Source of the DNA: Notoacmeibacter sp.
GTDB taxonomy: Bacteria; Pseudomonadota; Alphaproteobacteria; Rhizobiales; Rhizobiaceae
Direction: 5' to 3'
Length of the DNA: 64,000 nt
Assembly (NCBI GenBank): GCA_019912385.1
Contig: JAIOIW010000025.1
Coordinates: 1 to 64,000, forward strand
The translations under genes and the position numbers were made by a program. This document shows, piece by piece, positions 1 through 10,170 of the stretch. The notes below the pieces were generated by a model. The model worked only from the letters and a program-made list of their open reading frames with translations, had not been told where the DNA came from and did no database searches. Position 1 is the first letter of the stretch, and every line of letters begins with the position of its first letter.

Positions 1-933
1 CAGCCGCTGGCCCGGCGCTTCGGACGCGGCCTGCTGCTGCGCATCGACCAGGCGCTCGGCCATGTCGACGAACCGGTCTCGCCGCGCCTGCCCGTCGCCG
101 CCCTTTCCGCCGAGCGCAACCTGGCCGAGCCTGTCACCGGCACCGAGCAGGTGGAGCATCTGGCAGGCATGCTGGCGGCCAGCCTGAAGCCGTCGCTGGA
201 AGCGCGCGGCGAGGGCGCCCGCGCACTGGAACTGGCGTTGTTTCGCGTCGACGGCGCGGTCGCCCGCATCGCGCTCGGCACCGCGCGGCCGCTGCGCGAC
301 CCCGCGCTGGTCCGCCGCCTGTTCCATGAGCGCCTCGCCGCGCTTGAAAGCGATCTCGATTCGGGCTTCGGTTTCGAATTGCTCCGCCTGTCGGTCCTGG
401 CCTCCGGACCGTTTGACGCCCGCCAGGGCAATCTCGCCGGCGATGCCGACAACGACATCGACGGCGTGGCCGGGTTTGCCGACCGCATTGCCGCCCGCTT
501 CGGGTCCGGCGGCCTGATGGTTCCCGCAACGGTGGAAAGCCACATCCCCGAACGCGCCGTGGAGCACCATCCCTTCACCCCCGAACGGCTCGTGAATCCG
601 GCTAAGAATCGCGACGGCCATGGAGTGCCCGCCCGGTCTCTGCCCGAGCGCCCGATCCGCCTGTTTCGCGATCCCGAGCCGGTCGAGGCGATGGCCGAGG
701 TGCCGGAGGGTCCGCCCGTCACCTTCCGCTGGCGCCGCGCCCTGCACCGGGTGGCGAAGGCGGAGGGCCCGGAGCGCATCGAGCCGGAATGGTGGCGCGC
801 CGAAAGCGATACGACCCGCGACTATTACCGCATCGAGGACGAGGCGGGCCGGCGCTACTGGCTCTATCGCAGCGGTCTTTATGGTGCCGGCGACGCTCAC
901 CCGCGCTGGTACATGCACGGCCTTTTTGCCTGA
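1..933 (+). CDS. imuB: ImuB, Y-family-like DNA polymerase subunit of the mutasome (5' truncated by window)
   Basis: The reading frame is open from the first base and stops with TGA at 931-933, so only the C-terminal ~310 residues are present. The visible part is the C-terminal region of ImuB, the catalytically inactive Y-family relative that links ImuA and DnaE2 to the sliding clamp during SOS mutagenesis. The tail contains the conserved Trp/Tyr-rich segment with [18 protein letters not shown] near the end. Assignment rests on this tail and on dnaE2 starting 9 bases downstream, the standard imuA-imuB-dnaE2 order in alphaproteobacteria. The polymerase domain and the LexA-controlled promoter would lie outside the window. 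Confidence 0.9.
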   Translation, partial: QPLARRFGRGLLLRIDQALGHVDEPVSPRLPVAALSAERNLAEPVTGTEQVEHLAGMLAASLKPSLEARGEGARALELALFRVDGAVARIALGTARPLRDPALVRRLFHERLAALESDLDSGFGFELLRLSVLASGPFDARQGNLAGDADNDIDGVAGFADRIAARFGSGGLMVPATVESHIPERAVEHHPFTPERLVNPAKNRDGHGVPARSLPERPIRLFRDPEPVEAMAEVPEGPPVTFRWRRALHRVAKAEGPERIEPEWWRAESDTTRDYYRIEDEAGRRYWLYRSGLYGAGDAHPRWYMHGLFA

Positions 934-941
934 GGTGCGCC

Positions 942-3900
942 ATGGCTCCTGTCTATGCCGAATTCGGCTGCCGGTCGAACTTCTCCTTCCTGGAGGGCGC
1001 GTCGCACCCCGAGGAGACCGCCGTCACCGCCGCCCGCCTCGGCCTTGCCGCTCTGGGCCTTGCCGACCGCAACACCGTTGCCGGCACGGTGCGCGCGCAT
1101 CAGGCGGCCAGGGAAGCCGGGCTCGCCTATCATCCGGGCTGCCGGCTGGTCTTTGCCGACGGCACGCCAACCGTGCTCGCCTACCCGCGCGACCGTGCCG
1201 GCTGGGGCCGGCTCTGCCGCCTGCTGACCGCGGTCAACATGCGTGGCGAGAAGGGCGCGCCGGTGCTGCTGCGCGACGACCTGATGCGATGGGGTGAAGG
1301 CCTGTCGCTCGCCGTGCTCGACGATCGCGGCGGGACGCCCGAAGCCCGCATTGCCTTTCTTCAGGGCCTGCATGCAGCCTTCGGGTCCGCGGTGCGGCTG
1401 GCCGCCGCACCCGCCTATGACGGAAACGACGCCCATGCCCTTGCCGCCGCCGCCATGGTCGCCGGGCGCGCAGGCATCCCTCTCATGGCCGTGGCCGACG
1501 CGGTCTTTCACGACGGCACGCGGCGCACATTGCAGGACGTGCTGACCGCCATCGCCGCCCATGAGCCGGTCCAGCGGGCCGGTCTGCGCCTGGCGGCCAA
1601 TGGCGAGCGCCACCTGCGGGCGCCGGGCGACATGGCGAGGCTCTTCCGCCGCTACCCGCAGGCGTTGGACGAAACCCTGTCCTTTGCCGGCGAACTGTCG
1701 TTCTCGCTGGACCAGTTGCGCTACCAGTATCCCGACGAGGACGAGGGACAGGGCGCCAGCCCGCAGGAGAGGCTGGCGCGGCTTGCCCGCAAGGGCGCGC
1801 ACGACCGTTATGGCGATGATGTGCCGGAGAAGATCTGGCGTCAGATCGACCACGAACTCGCCCTGATCGCCGAACTCGATTACGCGCGCTATTTCCTGAC
1901 CGTCCACGACATCGTGCGCTTCGCCCGCTCGCAGGGCATCCTGTGCCAGGGCCGCGGTTCGGCGGCCAATTCCACGGTCTGTTTCTGCATCGGCATCACC
2001 GAGGTCGATCCGGCGCTGACCGACCTTCTGTTCGAGCGCTTCATCTCGCCGGAGCGGCGCGAGCCGCCCGATATCGATGTCGATTTCGAGCATGAGCGCC
2101 GCGAGGAGGTGATCCAGTACATTTACGGGAAATACGGCCGCGACCATGCCGGCCTGGCGGCGACCGTCATCACCTACCGCGCCCGCTCCGCCGCCCGCGA
2201 GGTCGGCAAGGCGATGGGCCTTTCCGGCGACGTCATCCAGGCGATATCCGGCTCGGTGTGGGGCTGGTCGTCCGCCGATCTCGGCGAGCGCGAGGCCAAG
2301 GCGGCGGGGCTCGACATGGCCGATCCGCTCACCAGCCATGTCCTGCGCCTGTCGAGCGAGATCATCGGCTTTCCCCGCCATCTGTCGCAGCATGTCGGCG
2401 GTTTCGTCATTACCAGGGACCGCCTCGACGAGGTGGTGCCGGTCACCCGCTCGGCGATGGACGGTCGCACCATGGTGGAATGGGACAAGGATGACCTCGA
2501 CGCGCTCGGCATTCTCAAGATCGACATTCTCGCGCTCGGCATGCTGTCGTGCCTGCGCCGCGGCTTCGACCTGCTGGAGGCCCATTACGGCGAAAGGCTG
2601 ACGCTGGCCACGATCCCCAGGGAGGAAGCGCAAGTCTACGACATGGTCTGCCGCGCCGACACGATCGGCGTGTTTCAGATCGAAAGCCGCGCCCAGATGA
2701 CCATGCTGCCCAGGTTGCGCCCGCGCGCCTTCTACGACCTGGTAATCGAGGTCGCCATCGTCCGGCCCGGGCCGATCCAGGGCGACATGGTCCATCCCTA
2801 TCTGCGCCGCCGTCAGGGCAAGGAAGAGGTTTCCTATCCCAGCCGCGAACTGGAGGCCGTCCTCGGCAAGACGCTCGGCGTGCCGCTGTTCCAGGAGCAG
2901 GCGATGAAGATCGCCATCGTCGCCGCCGGCTTCTCCCCCGGCGAAGCCGACCGGCTGCGTCGCGCCATGGCCACCTTCCGCCGCGTCGGCACCATCCACA
3001 CCTTCCAGAAGAAGATGATCGACGGCATGGTCGCCAACGGTTACGAGGCGGAATTCGCCGAGCGCTGCTTCCGCCAGATCGAGGGCTTCGGCGAATATGG
3101 CTTTCCGGAGAGCCATGCCGCCGCCTTCGCCCTGCTGGTCTATGCCTCGTGCTGGATGAAGGCGCATTATCCGGACGTCTTTTGCGCCGCGATCCTCAAC
3201 GCCCAGCCCATGGGTTTTTACGCGCCGGCGCAGCTGGTGCGCGACGCGCGCGACCACGGGGTGGAGATCCGCCCGCCCGACATCAACCATTCGTTCTGGG
3301 ATTCAAGCCTGGAGGAGGGGGCGTTCGAGCCCCGCGCGATCGCGCCGCGCCATCGCGAAATGACGGGCGTCATCCATACCCGCCGCGCGGTTCGCCTCGG
3401 TTTTCGCCGCATCAAGGGCCTGCGCGAGACCGATATCGAGCGCCTCGCCGCCGCGCGCGGGCAGGGATACGATTCGGTGCGCGACCTGTGGCTGCGGTCG
3501 GGTCTCGGCCCCGCGGTCATTGCCCGGCTCGCCGAGGCCGACGCCTTCCGCTCCATCGGCCTCGACCGGCGCGACGCGCTGTGGGCGGCCAAGGCGCTCG
3601 ACGGCAACACGGCGGCCGAGCTCCTGCCCCTGTTCGACCGCCCTGAGGTCGATTTCCGCGAAAGCGAGCCGGATGCGCATCTGCCGCCCATGCCGGTCGG
3701 CGAGCATGTCATCCACGACTACCGCACCCTGTCGCTGTCGCTGAAGGCCCATCCGGTTTCCTTCCTGCGCGCCGCGCTCGACCGCGACCGCGTTGCCCCC
3801 AATGCGGCCCTCGACACGCTGCCCGACGGGCGCAACGTGTCCGTGGCCGGCCTGGTGCTGGTGCGCCAGCGCCCGGGTTCGGCCAAGGGCGTCATCTTCA

Positions 3901-4283
3901 TGACCATCGAGGACGAGGGTGGCGTGGCCAACATCATCGTCTGGCCGAAGGTGTTCGAGAAATTCCGCGCCGTCGTTCTCGGCAGCCGCATGGTGCGGGT
4001 GCGCGGCCGCCTGCAATCGGAATCGGGCGTCATCCACATCGTCGCGCGCGAGATCGAGAACCTGACGCCCTGGCTGGCCGAACTGTCGGAGGAAGCGGCC
4101 ATGATGGGTGGGCTCGCCAATGCCGACGAGGTCCGCCGCCCGGTGGTCGAACAGCGCGCCCGCATCAAGCCGGCCTCGCGCGCCGCGCAGCTGATGAAGG
4201 AGGTGCCGGGTCTGAAGGAGGACTATGCGCGCCTTGCAAAAGCAGCGGATGCGGTCATGCCCAAGGGCCGTAATTTCCACTGA
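942..4283 (+). CDS. dnaE2: Error-prone DNA polymerase III alpha subunit DnaE2
   Basis: This 1113-residue protein is a C-family polymerase for damage-induced translesion synthesis. The N-terminal PHP domain begins with [20 protein letters not shown]. The polymerase active-site motif PDIDVDF lies at about residues 376-382, followed by the palm and fingers ([29 protein letters not shown]). A C-terminal OB-fold (residues about 965-1030, [20 protein letters not shown]) and a lysine-rich tail complete it. Length fits DnaE2 (~1080-1120), shorter than replicative DnaE. ATG at 942 is chosen because it follows the imuB stop by 9 bases and gives the family N-terminus; an in-frame extension to 789 would overlap imuB. 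Expected to be cotranscribed with imuB under LexA. Confidence 0.96.
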   Translation: MAPVYAEFGCRSNFSFLEGASHPEETAVTAARLGLAALGLADRNTVAGTVRAHQAAREAGLAYHPGCRLVFADGTPTVLAYPRDRAGWGRLCRLLTAVNMRGEKGAPVLLRDDLMRWGEGLSLAVLDDRGGTPEARIAFLQGLHAAFGSAVRLAAAPAYDGNDAHALAAAAMVAGRAGIPLMAVADAVFHDGTRRTLQDVLTAIAAHEPVQRAGLRLAANGERHLRAPGDMARLFRRYPQALDETLSFAGELSFSLDQLRYQYPDEDEGQGASPQERLARLARKGAHDRYGDDVPEKIWRQIDHELALIAELDYARYFLTVHDIVRFARSQGILCQGRGSAANSTVCFCIGITEVDPALTDLLFERFISPERREPPDIDVDFEHERREEVIQYIYGKYGRDHAGLAATVITYRARSAAREVGKAMGLSGDVIQAISGSVWGWSSADLGEREAKAAGLDMADPLTSHVLRLSSEIIGFPRHLSQHVGGFVITRDRLDEVVPVTRSAMDGRTMVEWDKDDLDALGILKIDILALGMLSCLRRGFDLLEAHYGERLTLATIPREEAQVYDMVCRADTIGVFQIESRAQMTMLPRLRPRAFYDLVIEVAIVRPGPIQGDMVHPYLRRRQGKEEVSYPSRELEAVLGKTLGVPLFQEQAMKIAIVAAGFSPGEADRLRRAMATFRRVGTIHTFQKKMIDGMVANGYEAEFAERCFRQIEGFGEYGFPESHAAAFALLVYASCWMKAHYPDVFCAAILNAQPMGFYAPAQLVRDARDHGVEIRPPDINHSFWDSSLEEGAFEPRAIAPRHREMTGVIHTRRAVRLGFRRIKGLRETDIERLAAARGQGYDSVRDLWLRSGLGPAVIARLAEADAFRSIGLDRRDALWAAKALDGNTAAELLPLFDRPEVDFRESEPDAHLPPMPVGEHVIHDYRTLSLSLKAHPVSFLRAALDRDRVAPNAALDTLPDGRNVSVAGLVLVRQRPGSAKGVIFMTIEDEGGVANIIVWPKVFEKFRAVVLGSRMVRVRGRLQSESGVIHIVAREIENLTPWLAELSEEAAMMGGLANADEVRRPVVEQRARIKPASRAAQLMKEVPGLKEDYARLAKAADAVMPKGRNFH

Positions 4284-4290
4284 TGCGGTT

Positions 4291-4881
4291 TCACGCCCGC
4301 CCCGGCCCGGTCATCACCTGTTCCATGCGCCGGAAGCTTTCGGCCAGAACGGTGGCGTCCTGCAGCGCGTGGGCAAGCGCGATGCCGCCTTGCCATTCCG
4401 CGATCGCCGCCCTGGCCTGCCCAAGCGCCAGCGCCGGGCGCAGTCCCGTGCGGCCAAGCTCGCGCGCGATAAAACCCGTCAACAGGGCGAAGCTCTCCGC
4501 TGCCCGTTTGGAGGCCGCCGGTTCCCCGCGGCGGAAATCGCGAACACACAGCGCGATCGGGCAACCATGCTCAACCCGCGACCTGAGGCTGCGCGACAGC
4601 CGTTCGGCCAGCGCCTGCAGCCGCCGGCGCGGCTCGTTGTGCTCGGCGCCGATGCCACCGATCATCGCCTCGGTTTCACCGACGAAGATGTCGGCCACCG
4701 CCATGGCGAGGTCGCCCTTGGTCTTGAAATAGTAATAGACATTGCCGGCCGGCACCTGCGCGTGCGCCGCGATCTCGGCGATGCTCGTCGCCGCATAGCC
4801 CCGGGTCCAGAACAGTTCGGCGGCGGCGGCGGCCAGCGCGTCGCGTTTGTCCTTGCCCGTGCTACCGGCACCATGCGCCAT
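4291..4881 (-). CDS. TetR/AcrR family transcriptional regulator
   Basis: This 196-residue protein has an N-terminal TetR DNA-binding domain: helix-turn-helix with TSIAEIAAHAQVPAGNVYYYF at about residues 33-53, followed by KTKGDLAMAVADIF. The C-terminal ligand-binding domain contains REL and GIALAHALQDATVLAESFRRM, resembling regulators with a TetR_C_6-like tail. It is convergent with dnaE2, with 7 bases between the stops. No obvious target operon is adjacent; the next minus-strand gene upstream encodes a small Trm112-like protein. Ligand and target are unknown. Confidence 0.88.
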   Translation of the reverse strand: MAHGAGSTGKDKRDALAAAAAELFWTRGYAATSIAEIAAHAQVPAGNVYYYFKTKGDLAMAVADIFVGETEAMIGGIGAEHNEPRRRLQALAERLSRSLRSRVEHGCPIALCVRDFRRGEPAASKRAAESFALLTGFIARELGRTGLRPALALGQARAAIAEWQGGIALAHALQDATVLAESFRRMEQVMTGPGRA

Positions 4882-4949
4882 GTCTGGCCCCCCGATTCAC
4901 GGAAACTTAACCAGTCGGACAAGCGGGAACAACCGCGGCGGTGCCGCGC

Positions 4950-5147
4950 TCAGTCTTCCAGCGGGCGGGCTTCGGAAGGAAGCAGGATCGGCACGCCGCC
5001 GCGCACCGGATAGGCAAGCCGTGCCGCTTTCGAAATCAGTTCGCTGCGCTCCGCATCATATGTTAGCGGCCCCTTCGTCAGCGGGCAGACGAGCAATTCC
5101 AGCATGCGCGGGTCGACCTGCATGTGCCTCTGTGCCCCATCGGCCAT
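4950..5147 (-). CDS. Trm112-like / UPF0434 small protein
   Basis: The 65-residue protein has the compact Trm112p fold signature [19 protein letters not shown], then a [16 protein letters not shown] ending typical of YcaR/UPF0434 proteins. Members are small and zinc-ribbon-like, or partners that stabilise methyltransferases in eukaryotes; the bacterial role is unclear. Here only one Cys is kept in the first knuckle, as is usual in this bacterial family. The start at 5147 is supported by AAGGAG about 8 bases upstream. It follows the Lon-N protein gene on the same strand with a ~70-base gap, an arrangement common in Rhizobiales. Confidence 0.9.
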   Translation of the reverse strand: MADGAQRHMQVDPRMLELLVCPLTKGPLTYDAERSELISKAARLAYPVRGGVPILLPSEARPLED

Positions 5148-5216
5148 CTCGTCGCTCCTTGTCCCGGTTCCGCCGCTGACCTGGCACCGCCAAATTGCGG
5201 CCGCCAGCCGCAGGCC

Positions 5217-5885
5217 CTATTGCAGATTGGGCGGCATTTCCTCGTCACGCGCCAGCGCAATCTCGGTAATCGCGATCAGCGTATCGGCCCGGGTCTTCAG
5301 ATCGGGCGCCTCGAGCAGCGCCTGCTTTTCCGCCGGGCCATAGGGCGACATCATCGACAGCGCATTGACCAGCGTGGCATTCTCCGCCTTGGCGACGCTG
5401 TCCCAGTCGGCCTCCATGTCATTGGCTTCCAGATAGGCGCGAAAAGTATCGAGCAAGCCCTTTCGGTCGACCTCCGCCGCACCCTTTTCCTGGTCCAGAT
5501 CGGTGAGGAAATGGCTGACCCTGGCCTGCCGGTACGGCGTTCTCACGGTCAGTTCCATGTTCACCCTGAACCGCGTGACACCCTCCAGGCTGATGATGCA
5601 TCGCCCGTCGCCGGTCTCCGCGAAGGACGTTATCCGCCCCATGCAGCCGACTTCGCAAAGGCCGGGCTCGCCATCCGCGCGGCGCGTGCCGTCGAGCGCC
5701 GGCTGAACCATGCCGATATGCCGGTCATGCGCCAGCACGTCGTCGATCATGGTCAGATAGCGCGGTTCGAAGATGTTGAGCGGCAGGCGCCCGCCGGGGA
5801 GCAGCAGTGCCGCCGACAGCGGAAAGATCGGGATCACCGCCGGCAGGTCGTTTTCGGTTCGGTAGTGAGCGTTTCCAGCTTGCAC
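5217..5885 (-). CDS. LON peptidase substrate-binding (N-terminal) domain protein
   Basis: This stand-alone Lon-N (LAN/PUA-like) domain protein of 222 residues lacks the AAA+ and protease parts of Lon. The opening IPIFPLSAALLLPGGRLPLN and FEPRYLTMIDDVLA are the hallmark of the family, followed by VGCMGRITSFAETGDGR and a helical C-terminus. Function in bacteria is unknown; it is often beside thioredoxin/TPR and Trm112 genes in alphaproteobacteria, as here. A GTG at 5885 is chosen as start: it has CAGGGAA upstream and gives the conserved N-terminus (VQAGNAHYR). An ATG at 5945 would add 20 residues without family support. Confidence 0.9.
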   Translation of the reverse strand: MQAGNAHYRTENDLPAVIPIFPLSAALLLPGGRLPLNIFEPRYLTMIDDVLAHDRHIGMVQPALDGTRRADGEPGLCEVGCMGRITSFAETGDGRCIISLEGVTRFRVNMELTVRTPYRQARVSHFLTDLDQEKGAAEVDRKGLLDTFRAYLEANDMEADWDSVAKAENATLVNALSMMSPYGPAEKQALLEAPDLKTRADTLIAITEIALARDEEMPPNLQ

Positions 5886-5964
5886 GTTCCAATTTCCCTG
5901 AAGCGCCCTTATAAATGGAGCGGCAGATGCGCTCCTCAAGCCCACCCGCCGGATTTCGACGATC

Positions 5965-6930
5965 TCAGGAAAACAGCACCGAGGAAAGCCGGCGCCTGAC
6001 CGACAGGGTCAGTTCGTCGGCCGGTCCCCACGCTTCGAAGAACTGCAGCAGCTGGTTGCGTGCCGCGTCCTCGTTCCAGTGGCGGTCGTCCCTGATGATC
6101 GCCAGCAGGTGGTCGGCCGCTTTTTCCCGCTCGCCGCGCGCATTCTCGATCTTGGCCAGATCGAGGCGCGCCTCATGGTCCTTGGGATTGTCGGCCAGCC
6201 GCCGGGCAAGATCCATCGGGTCGCCGAGCGCACTTACCTCTTCATCGAGTGCCATGCGGGCCTTGAGCGCGACAATTGCCTCGGTGTTCTCCTTGCCTTG
6301 CGGAACTCGGCCCAGCAGGTCCGATGCCTGTTCGCGGTCGCCATTGTCGTAGAGGATCGTCGCCGCGGCGCCCAGCGCCTCGACGTTTTCGGAATCCTGG
6401 CCGAGCACGGCGCTATAGATCTGCATGGCGGACTGGACATCGCCGTTCTGTGCCGCTTCGGCAGCCGCGGCCAGCGCATCGGCGAGCGGATCGGGCGCCG
6501 CACCGCCGGCGACCTTGTCGATGAAGGCACGGATTTCCGATTCCGGCTGCGCGCCCATGAAACCATCGAATGGCTGGCCGTCCTTGAACGCGATGACCGC
6601 GGGAATCGACTGGATACCGAGCTGGCCCGGGATCGCGGGATGGTCGTCGATATTCATCTTGACCAGCTTGACGCGGCCGCGCGCTTCCCTGACCACTTTC
6701 TCCAGCACCGGCGTGAGCTGGCGGCACGGTCCGCACCACGGCGCCCAGAAATCGACCAGAACCGGCTGATTGCGCGATTCCTGGATCACGTCAGCGGAAA
6801 ATCCCGATGTCGTCGTGTCCTTGACCGGATCCGCGCTGCTGGCAGGCCCGTTCGGGGCGGCCGCGGTTTCGCCGAATTGCATTGATGTCGTGTACCCGCC
6901 CGGGCCGGACTGGTAAGGATTATCGCTCAT
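5965..6930 (-). CDS. Thioredoxin-TPR co-chaperone (CnoX/YbbN type)
   Basis: The 321-residue protein has a disordered N-terminus (1-40), a thioredoxin fold with active site WCGPC at residues 65-69, and a C-terminal TPR-like helical region (residues about 165-320). The same domain order is found in E. coli CnoX/YbbN, a holdase that passes clients to GroEL and DnaK and protects them from oxidation. Both cysteines are kept, so redox activity is possible; E. coli YbbN has lost one of them. It lies upstream of the Lon-N gene on the same strand, probably in one transcript. Start ATG 6930 has CGGAG upstream. Confidence 0.92.
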   Translation of the reverse strand: MSDNPYQSGPGGYTTSMQFGETAAAPNGPASSADPVKDTTTSGFSADVIQESRNQPVLVDFWAPWCGPCRQLTPVLEKVVREARGRVKLVKMNIDDHPAIPGQLGIQSIPAVIAFKDGQPFDGFMGAQPESEIRAFIDKVAGGAAPDPLADALAAAAEAAQNGDVQSAMQIYSAVLGQDSENVEALGAAATILYDNGDREQASDLLGRVPQGKENTEAIVALKARMALDEEVSALGDPMDLARRLADNPKDHEARLDLAKIENARGEREKAADHLLAIIRDDRHWNEDAARNQLLQFFEAWGPADELTLSVRRRLSSVLFS

Positions 6931-6990
6931 GATGTGTCTCCGCTTTCCGTGCGGTTGTAGCGCGCAATGGTTTGGTTCCTAGATCGGCGA

Positions 6991-7488
6991 TCAGGACGCC
7001 AGTTTCAAGATGGTTGCCTCGTGCCCGGTCGCCTCGATGAACCGGATCAGGTCGTCCCGCCCGATCGCTGTCGTGGCCTCATTGGTGAGCGGATGGCAGT
7101 TGATGACATCATGCTCCATCAACTCCGCATCGAGAAAGAGCCTGACGCGGTTTTCCCTGTCGTTCATGATGCCAAAGGCGGTAACCGCGCCTGGCACGAC
7201 GCCGAGAAATTCCATCAGCCTTTCCGGTTTGCCAAATGAAACACGGCTGGATGCGCCGATTGCATGATGAATCTGCTTCAGATCGACATCTGCCTCCTCG
7301 CCCACCGTCAGCAGGAAGTAATTGTCCTTCTTGTCCTTGAGAAACAGGTTCTTGGTGTGGCCACCGGCGATCTGCCCGCGCAGCTTCTGCGAATCGGCCA
7401 CCGTATAAAGCGGCGGATGGCGTACCGTGGTGACGGTTATGCCAAGTTCGTCGAGAAGGGCGAACAGCTTTCGGGACGGATCGGTCAT
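6991..7488 (-). CDS. Prolyl-tRNA synthetase-associated domain protein (YbaK/ProX-type aminoacyl-tRNA deacylase)
   Basis: The 165-residue protein belongs to the YbaK/ProX superfamily of free-standing editing domains that hydrolyse mischarged tRNA, usually Ala-tRNA(Pro). Signature segments are HPPLYTVADSQKLRGQIAGG, HTKNLFLKDKKDNYFLL and the C-terminal GAVTAFGIMNDRENRV, with the NCHPLTNEATTAI motif. ATG 7488 is chosen because GAGGAAT lies about 8 bases upstream; an ATG at 7554 adds 22 residues unlike the family. It stands between the thioredoxin gene and tRNA-Gly and is the last conserved chromosomal protein gene before the putative island. Confidence 0.93.
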   Translation of the reverse strand: MTDPSRKLFALLDELGITVTTVRHPPLYTVADSQKLRGQIAGGHTKNLFLKDKKDNYFLLTVGEEADVDLKQIHHAIGASSRVSFGKPERLMEFLGVVPGAVTAFGIMNDRENRVRLFLDAELMEHDVINCHPLTNEATTAIGRDDLIRFIEATGHEATILKLAS

Positions 7489-7729
7489 GCCGGCATATTC
7501 CTCGCATCCATGATGAAGTGGCTGCGTTTTCCGGCAAATGGGAGACATTGGCAAGGCCCGTGTGCTGGTCGCCGATTGCGTGATGCCAAACGCGATCCGC
7601 GCCCGCTACCCGATCGCAACAGCGGAACCGGAATCGCGATTTTTACCTGTTGCATTCCGTCTTCTCTTCGGTCATATAGGCGCGGCTTGCGGCGCGGTGC
7701 GCTGCGGGTAGCGGAGAATTCCGTTGTGA

Positions 7730-7804
7730 GCGGGTGTAGCTCAGGGGTAGAGCACAACCTTGCCAAGGTTGGGGTCGAGGGTTCGAATCCCTTCGCCCGC
7801 TCCA
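7730..7804 (+). tRNA. tRNA-Gly (anticodon GCC), integration target
   Basis: A complete cloverleaf can be folded: acceptor GCGGGTG/CGCCCGC, D stem GCTC/GAGC, anticodon stem CAACC/GGTTG with loop TTGCCAA (anticodon GCC at 7762-7764), T arm with TTCGAAT, discriminator T and encoded CCA (7802-7804). The 46 bases 7759-7804 recur at 44786-44831, so the 3' half acts as the core of an attachment site and the intact gene marks the left edge of a genomic island. Confidence 0.97.
7759..7804 (+). repeat. attL core: 46-bp direct repeat (3' end of tRNA-Gly)
   Basis: The anticodon loop through CCA of tRNA-Gly is repeated without change at 44786-44831, in the same orientation. A perfect 46-base repeat of a tRNA 3' end 37 kb apart is the classic footprint of tyrosine-integrase insertion. 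A less perfect similarity continues for about 45 bases into 7805-7850. Confidence 0.85.
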
Positions 7805-8367
7805 AAATTCCCGGTTGAAAATGACAGCCTTACAAGGCCTTAGGTGCGTTGAACACAATTCGGAATTGTGGTTTGGCGAGCCCGAAATGTTGCGCGGTTA
7901 CATCTCGGTTACACACAGGCCTGGATGAGGGATGCTCAACGCGGTCGGGAACCGCCGAAACGATATCGCCTGAAGCGTTAGCTATTAGCCCCTGTTCAAC
8001 ATTTCAGCTTCTCGCGCCGAACGACCGCTTTGCGCCCCCATTTCGGCCGTAGAGATTAGCTTTGCCACTTCCCGTAAGCCGACATTGCCCGCGACATTTC
8101 TGACTTCGCCGTGTGCCCGCGGTTGTGACTGTTCGCGACGCCATCGGCGGATTCCGGCCGCGGCGAAAGACATCCCCACTGGGTTCAGAGAATGCGATTG
8201 AGGGCTGTGGCAACAGCCGACACATAACCGTTAGGATCCGAAGGCATCATGGGACCCAGCGATGCGGCGACCGCAACCATTGGCTGGCGCAATTCATGCG
8301 TGTCCCCCCGTGTAGCCGGAGCTATCAGCTCTTGTGTCATCGAAGCCTTCGAGTCTGTTCTATAGTC
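7805..8367. other. Non-coding left end of the island with integrase arm-like repeats
   Basis: I see no convincing gene in these ~560 bases. The first ~45 bases resemble the DNA that follows the right-hand repeat. Two GGTTAC hexamers at 7896-7901 and 7907-7912 are 11 bases apart (one helical turn). The same pair with the same spacing occurs near the right end (44627-44643). They are candidate arm-type integrase binding sites. Confidence 0.5.
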
Positions 8368-9795
8368 TCATCGCGGCTCCTGGTCCGACAAAAGGTTCCC
8401 TGAAGCCGCCTCGGGAATGGTTGCTTCGGTGATGTCCTGCGGCAATTCGCTGATCTCGTTTCCGAGGCCGCCCTCGGCCGAGGTCGCCTCCGTGTTCGGC
8501 TCGGCCGTCGGCGCTGCGGGCCTGCCCGGAGCTGCCGCCGAAGTCTGCGCGGGCGCCACCTTCGACTGGCTTTCATCCAGATGCACAAGCGGCACGCCCT
8601 GCGGGAAAATCACCTCGCGCGCTTCGTCGGGCATCGAAACGCCGTGCTCGACGAGCGCCCGCTTGATGAGCCGCAGCGCCGAGGAGCGCACCCTGTGCGG
8701 TGAAAGCGTGCGCCCGTCTATCCAGAAGTGCACCTTCAGGCTCACCGTCGCCGAGCCCAGCGCATCCACCAGCGCCATCGGCGGCGGGTCGTCGAGGATC
8801 GCGTGGTGGCCGCGCAAGACCTCCACGATCAGGCGCTGCGTGTCCCCGATCGAGGCATCGTAGCCGACGCCGACGTCCGTCGTCACCCGGCGTGCAGGTG
8901 CCGCCGTGTAGTTCACGATCGTGCTCTTGAAAACCATCGCGTTGGGTATCTGCACGTGGTTGCCGTCAATCGTCAGCAAAATCGTCGATCGCGTGTTCAT
9001 CGTCTGCACCACGCCTTCAAAGCCCGCCACACCAATCACGTCGCCCTGCCTGAACGGCCGGCGGATGCTGAGGATGAGGCTCGCGAGGAAATTCTCGGCG
9101 ATGTCCCGGAACGCAAACCCGAGCACGATGCCCATCACGCCAGCGCCGCCCAGCAGCGAGACCGCGAGCCCCGTCAGCCCTGCGACCTGCAGCATCAGAT
9201 AAACGCCGATCAGCAGAACCGGGATCGCGATCGTCCGCGCGATCACGTTGCGCAGGAAGTCCTGTTCGACCCACGGCGCGAGCACCCGGCGCATGAGCGA
9301 GGCGATCGCGCTCGACAGCCACCACGCGAGCGGCAGGATCAGCACCGCAAGCACGATCAGCGGCAGCGCGACTATGATGCTGCGGGCCAGGGCCTCGATT
9401 TCCGATAAAGCGGGCGTGAGGTTCCAGTTCACCGCCTCACGCACTTCAATCCGGTTCACAACGGCAACCGTGCCCTCGGTCCGCGCCGCCAGATCGCGCG
9501 CCCACGTGCGCTGTTCCGGGGAACCCGCGATCCCGTCGAGGAACACGATCCCCTCGTCGACGGCAACCTCCACACCGCGATACCATCCGGTCGCGTCCAG
9601 AATCCGGCTGATCCGCGCCTCAATCGCTTCGTCGCGCGCCACAGGCTCGATGGCCACCGCCTGGTCGGGCGCGGCGGGCTGGTCGACCGGTTGGGCTGCC
9701 GCGTGCGTTGATATGATGAAGAAAATAGCCAGGGCCGCCCAGCGTACGCATCGGAAGACCAACGCCCCGTCGGAGCCGACTGTCAGCTTCGCCAT
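8368..9795 (-). CDS. BON-domain MscS-family mechanosensitive channel
   Basis: The 475-residue inner-membrane protein starts with a signal sequence (ALAIFFIISTHAAAQ). A periplasmic BON-like domain follows (about residues 60-125, with VEVAVDEGIVFLDGIAGS), then three hydrophobic segments, the last being the Gly/Ala-rich pore helix typical of MscS. The MscS beta domain is clear: MGIVLGFAFRDIAENFLASL, RPFRQGDVIGVAGFEGVVQ, and VQIPNAMVFKSTIVNYT. It ends in an Ala/Pro/Glu-rich tail. ATG 9795 has GGAGAGG 6 bases upstream; the frame remains open to 10086 but without family similarity. Channels of this type release solutes on hypo-osmotic shock. It is the first gene inside the putative island. Confidence 0.9.
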   Translation of the reverse strand: MAKLTVGSDGALVFRCVRWAALAIFFIISTHAAAQPVDQPAAPDQAVAIEPVARDEAIEARISRILDATGWYRGVEVAVDEGIVFLDGIAGSPEQRTWARDLAARTEGTVAVVNRIEVREAVNWNLTPALSEIEALARSIIVALPLIVLAVLILPLAWWLSSAIASLMRRVLAPWVEQDFLRNVIARTIAIPVLLIGVYLMLQVAGLTGLAVSLLGGAGVMGIVLGFAFRDIAENFLASLILSIRRPFRQGDVIGVAGFEGVVQTMNTRSTILLTIDGNHVQIPNAMVFKSTIVNYTAAPARRVTTDVGVGYDASIGDTQRLIVEVLRGHHAILDDPPPMALVDALGSATVSLKVHFWIDGRTLSPHRVRSSALRLIKRALVEHGVSMPDEAREVIFPQGVPLVHLDESQSKVAPAQTSAAAPGRPAAPTAEPNTEATSAEGGLGNEISELPQDITEATIPEAASGNLLSDQEPR

Positions 9796-10170
9796 TCTGT
9801 CCTCTCCCTTGCCAACACACATTCGCCCGGAGAGTATCAGTAGATGGGAAGCCTTTCGCGCGATCAAGCGGTCACAACATTCCTCAGTTGTGATGCCCGC
9901 CTGGCGCGTTCGACCGGTTGCGGCGGGATCCGGGCTCCTTAGCCACAGAAACCGGGAGCCGGCGCGCCAGGAATGCGGCTCAGCGGCTACGCGCCCCCAT
10001 GTCAGACGTTCCGAGCGGCATTGTGGCCGCCTGAAAGCAGACGTGGAAACACTCGGTCGAGCCAGTGCCGATGCAGTAGATTGCACGAATTCCGTACGTC
10101 ATTTGCTGTTGAGCAACACGACTAGACGTTGTGCAGCGCAATGCTACTCGGCTACCTTTTGACTTTGGCA
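9796..10170. other. Intergenic region between mscS-like gene and SIR2-like operon
   Basis: About 375 bases between divergent genes. I see no gene, strong terminator or recognisable operator. Promoters for both the minus-strand channel gene and the plus-strand SIR2-like operon must lie here or in the first codons. Confidence 0.4.

Noticed and set aside
897-3290. Long open frame on the minus strand opposite dnaE2 (797 codons)
   Set aside because: It is a GC-driven antisense shadow; low-complexity composition, no domains, and dnaE2 on the other strand is unmistakable.
2549-3646. 365-codon plus-strand frame within dnaE2
   Set aside because: Out-of-frame shadow of dnaE2, Arg/Pro-rich with no family similarity.
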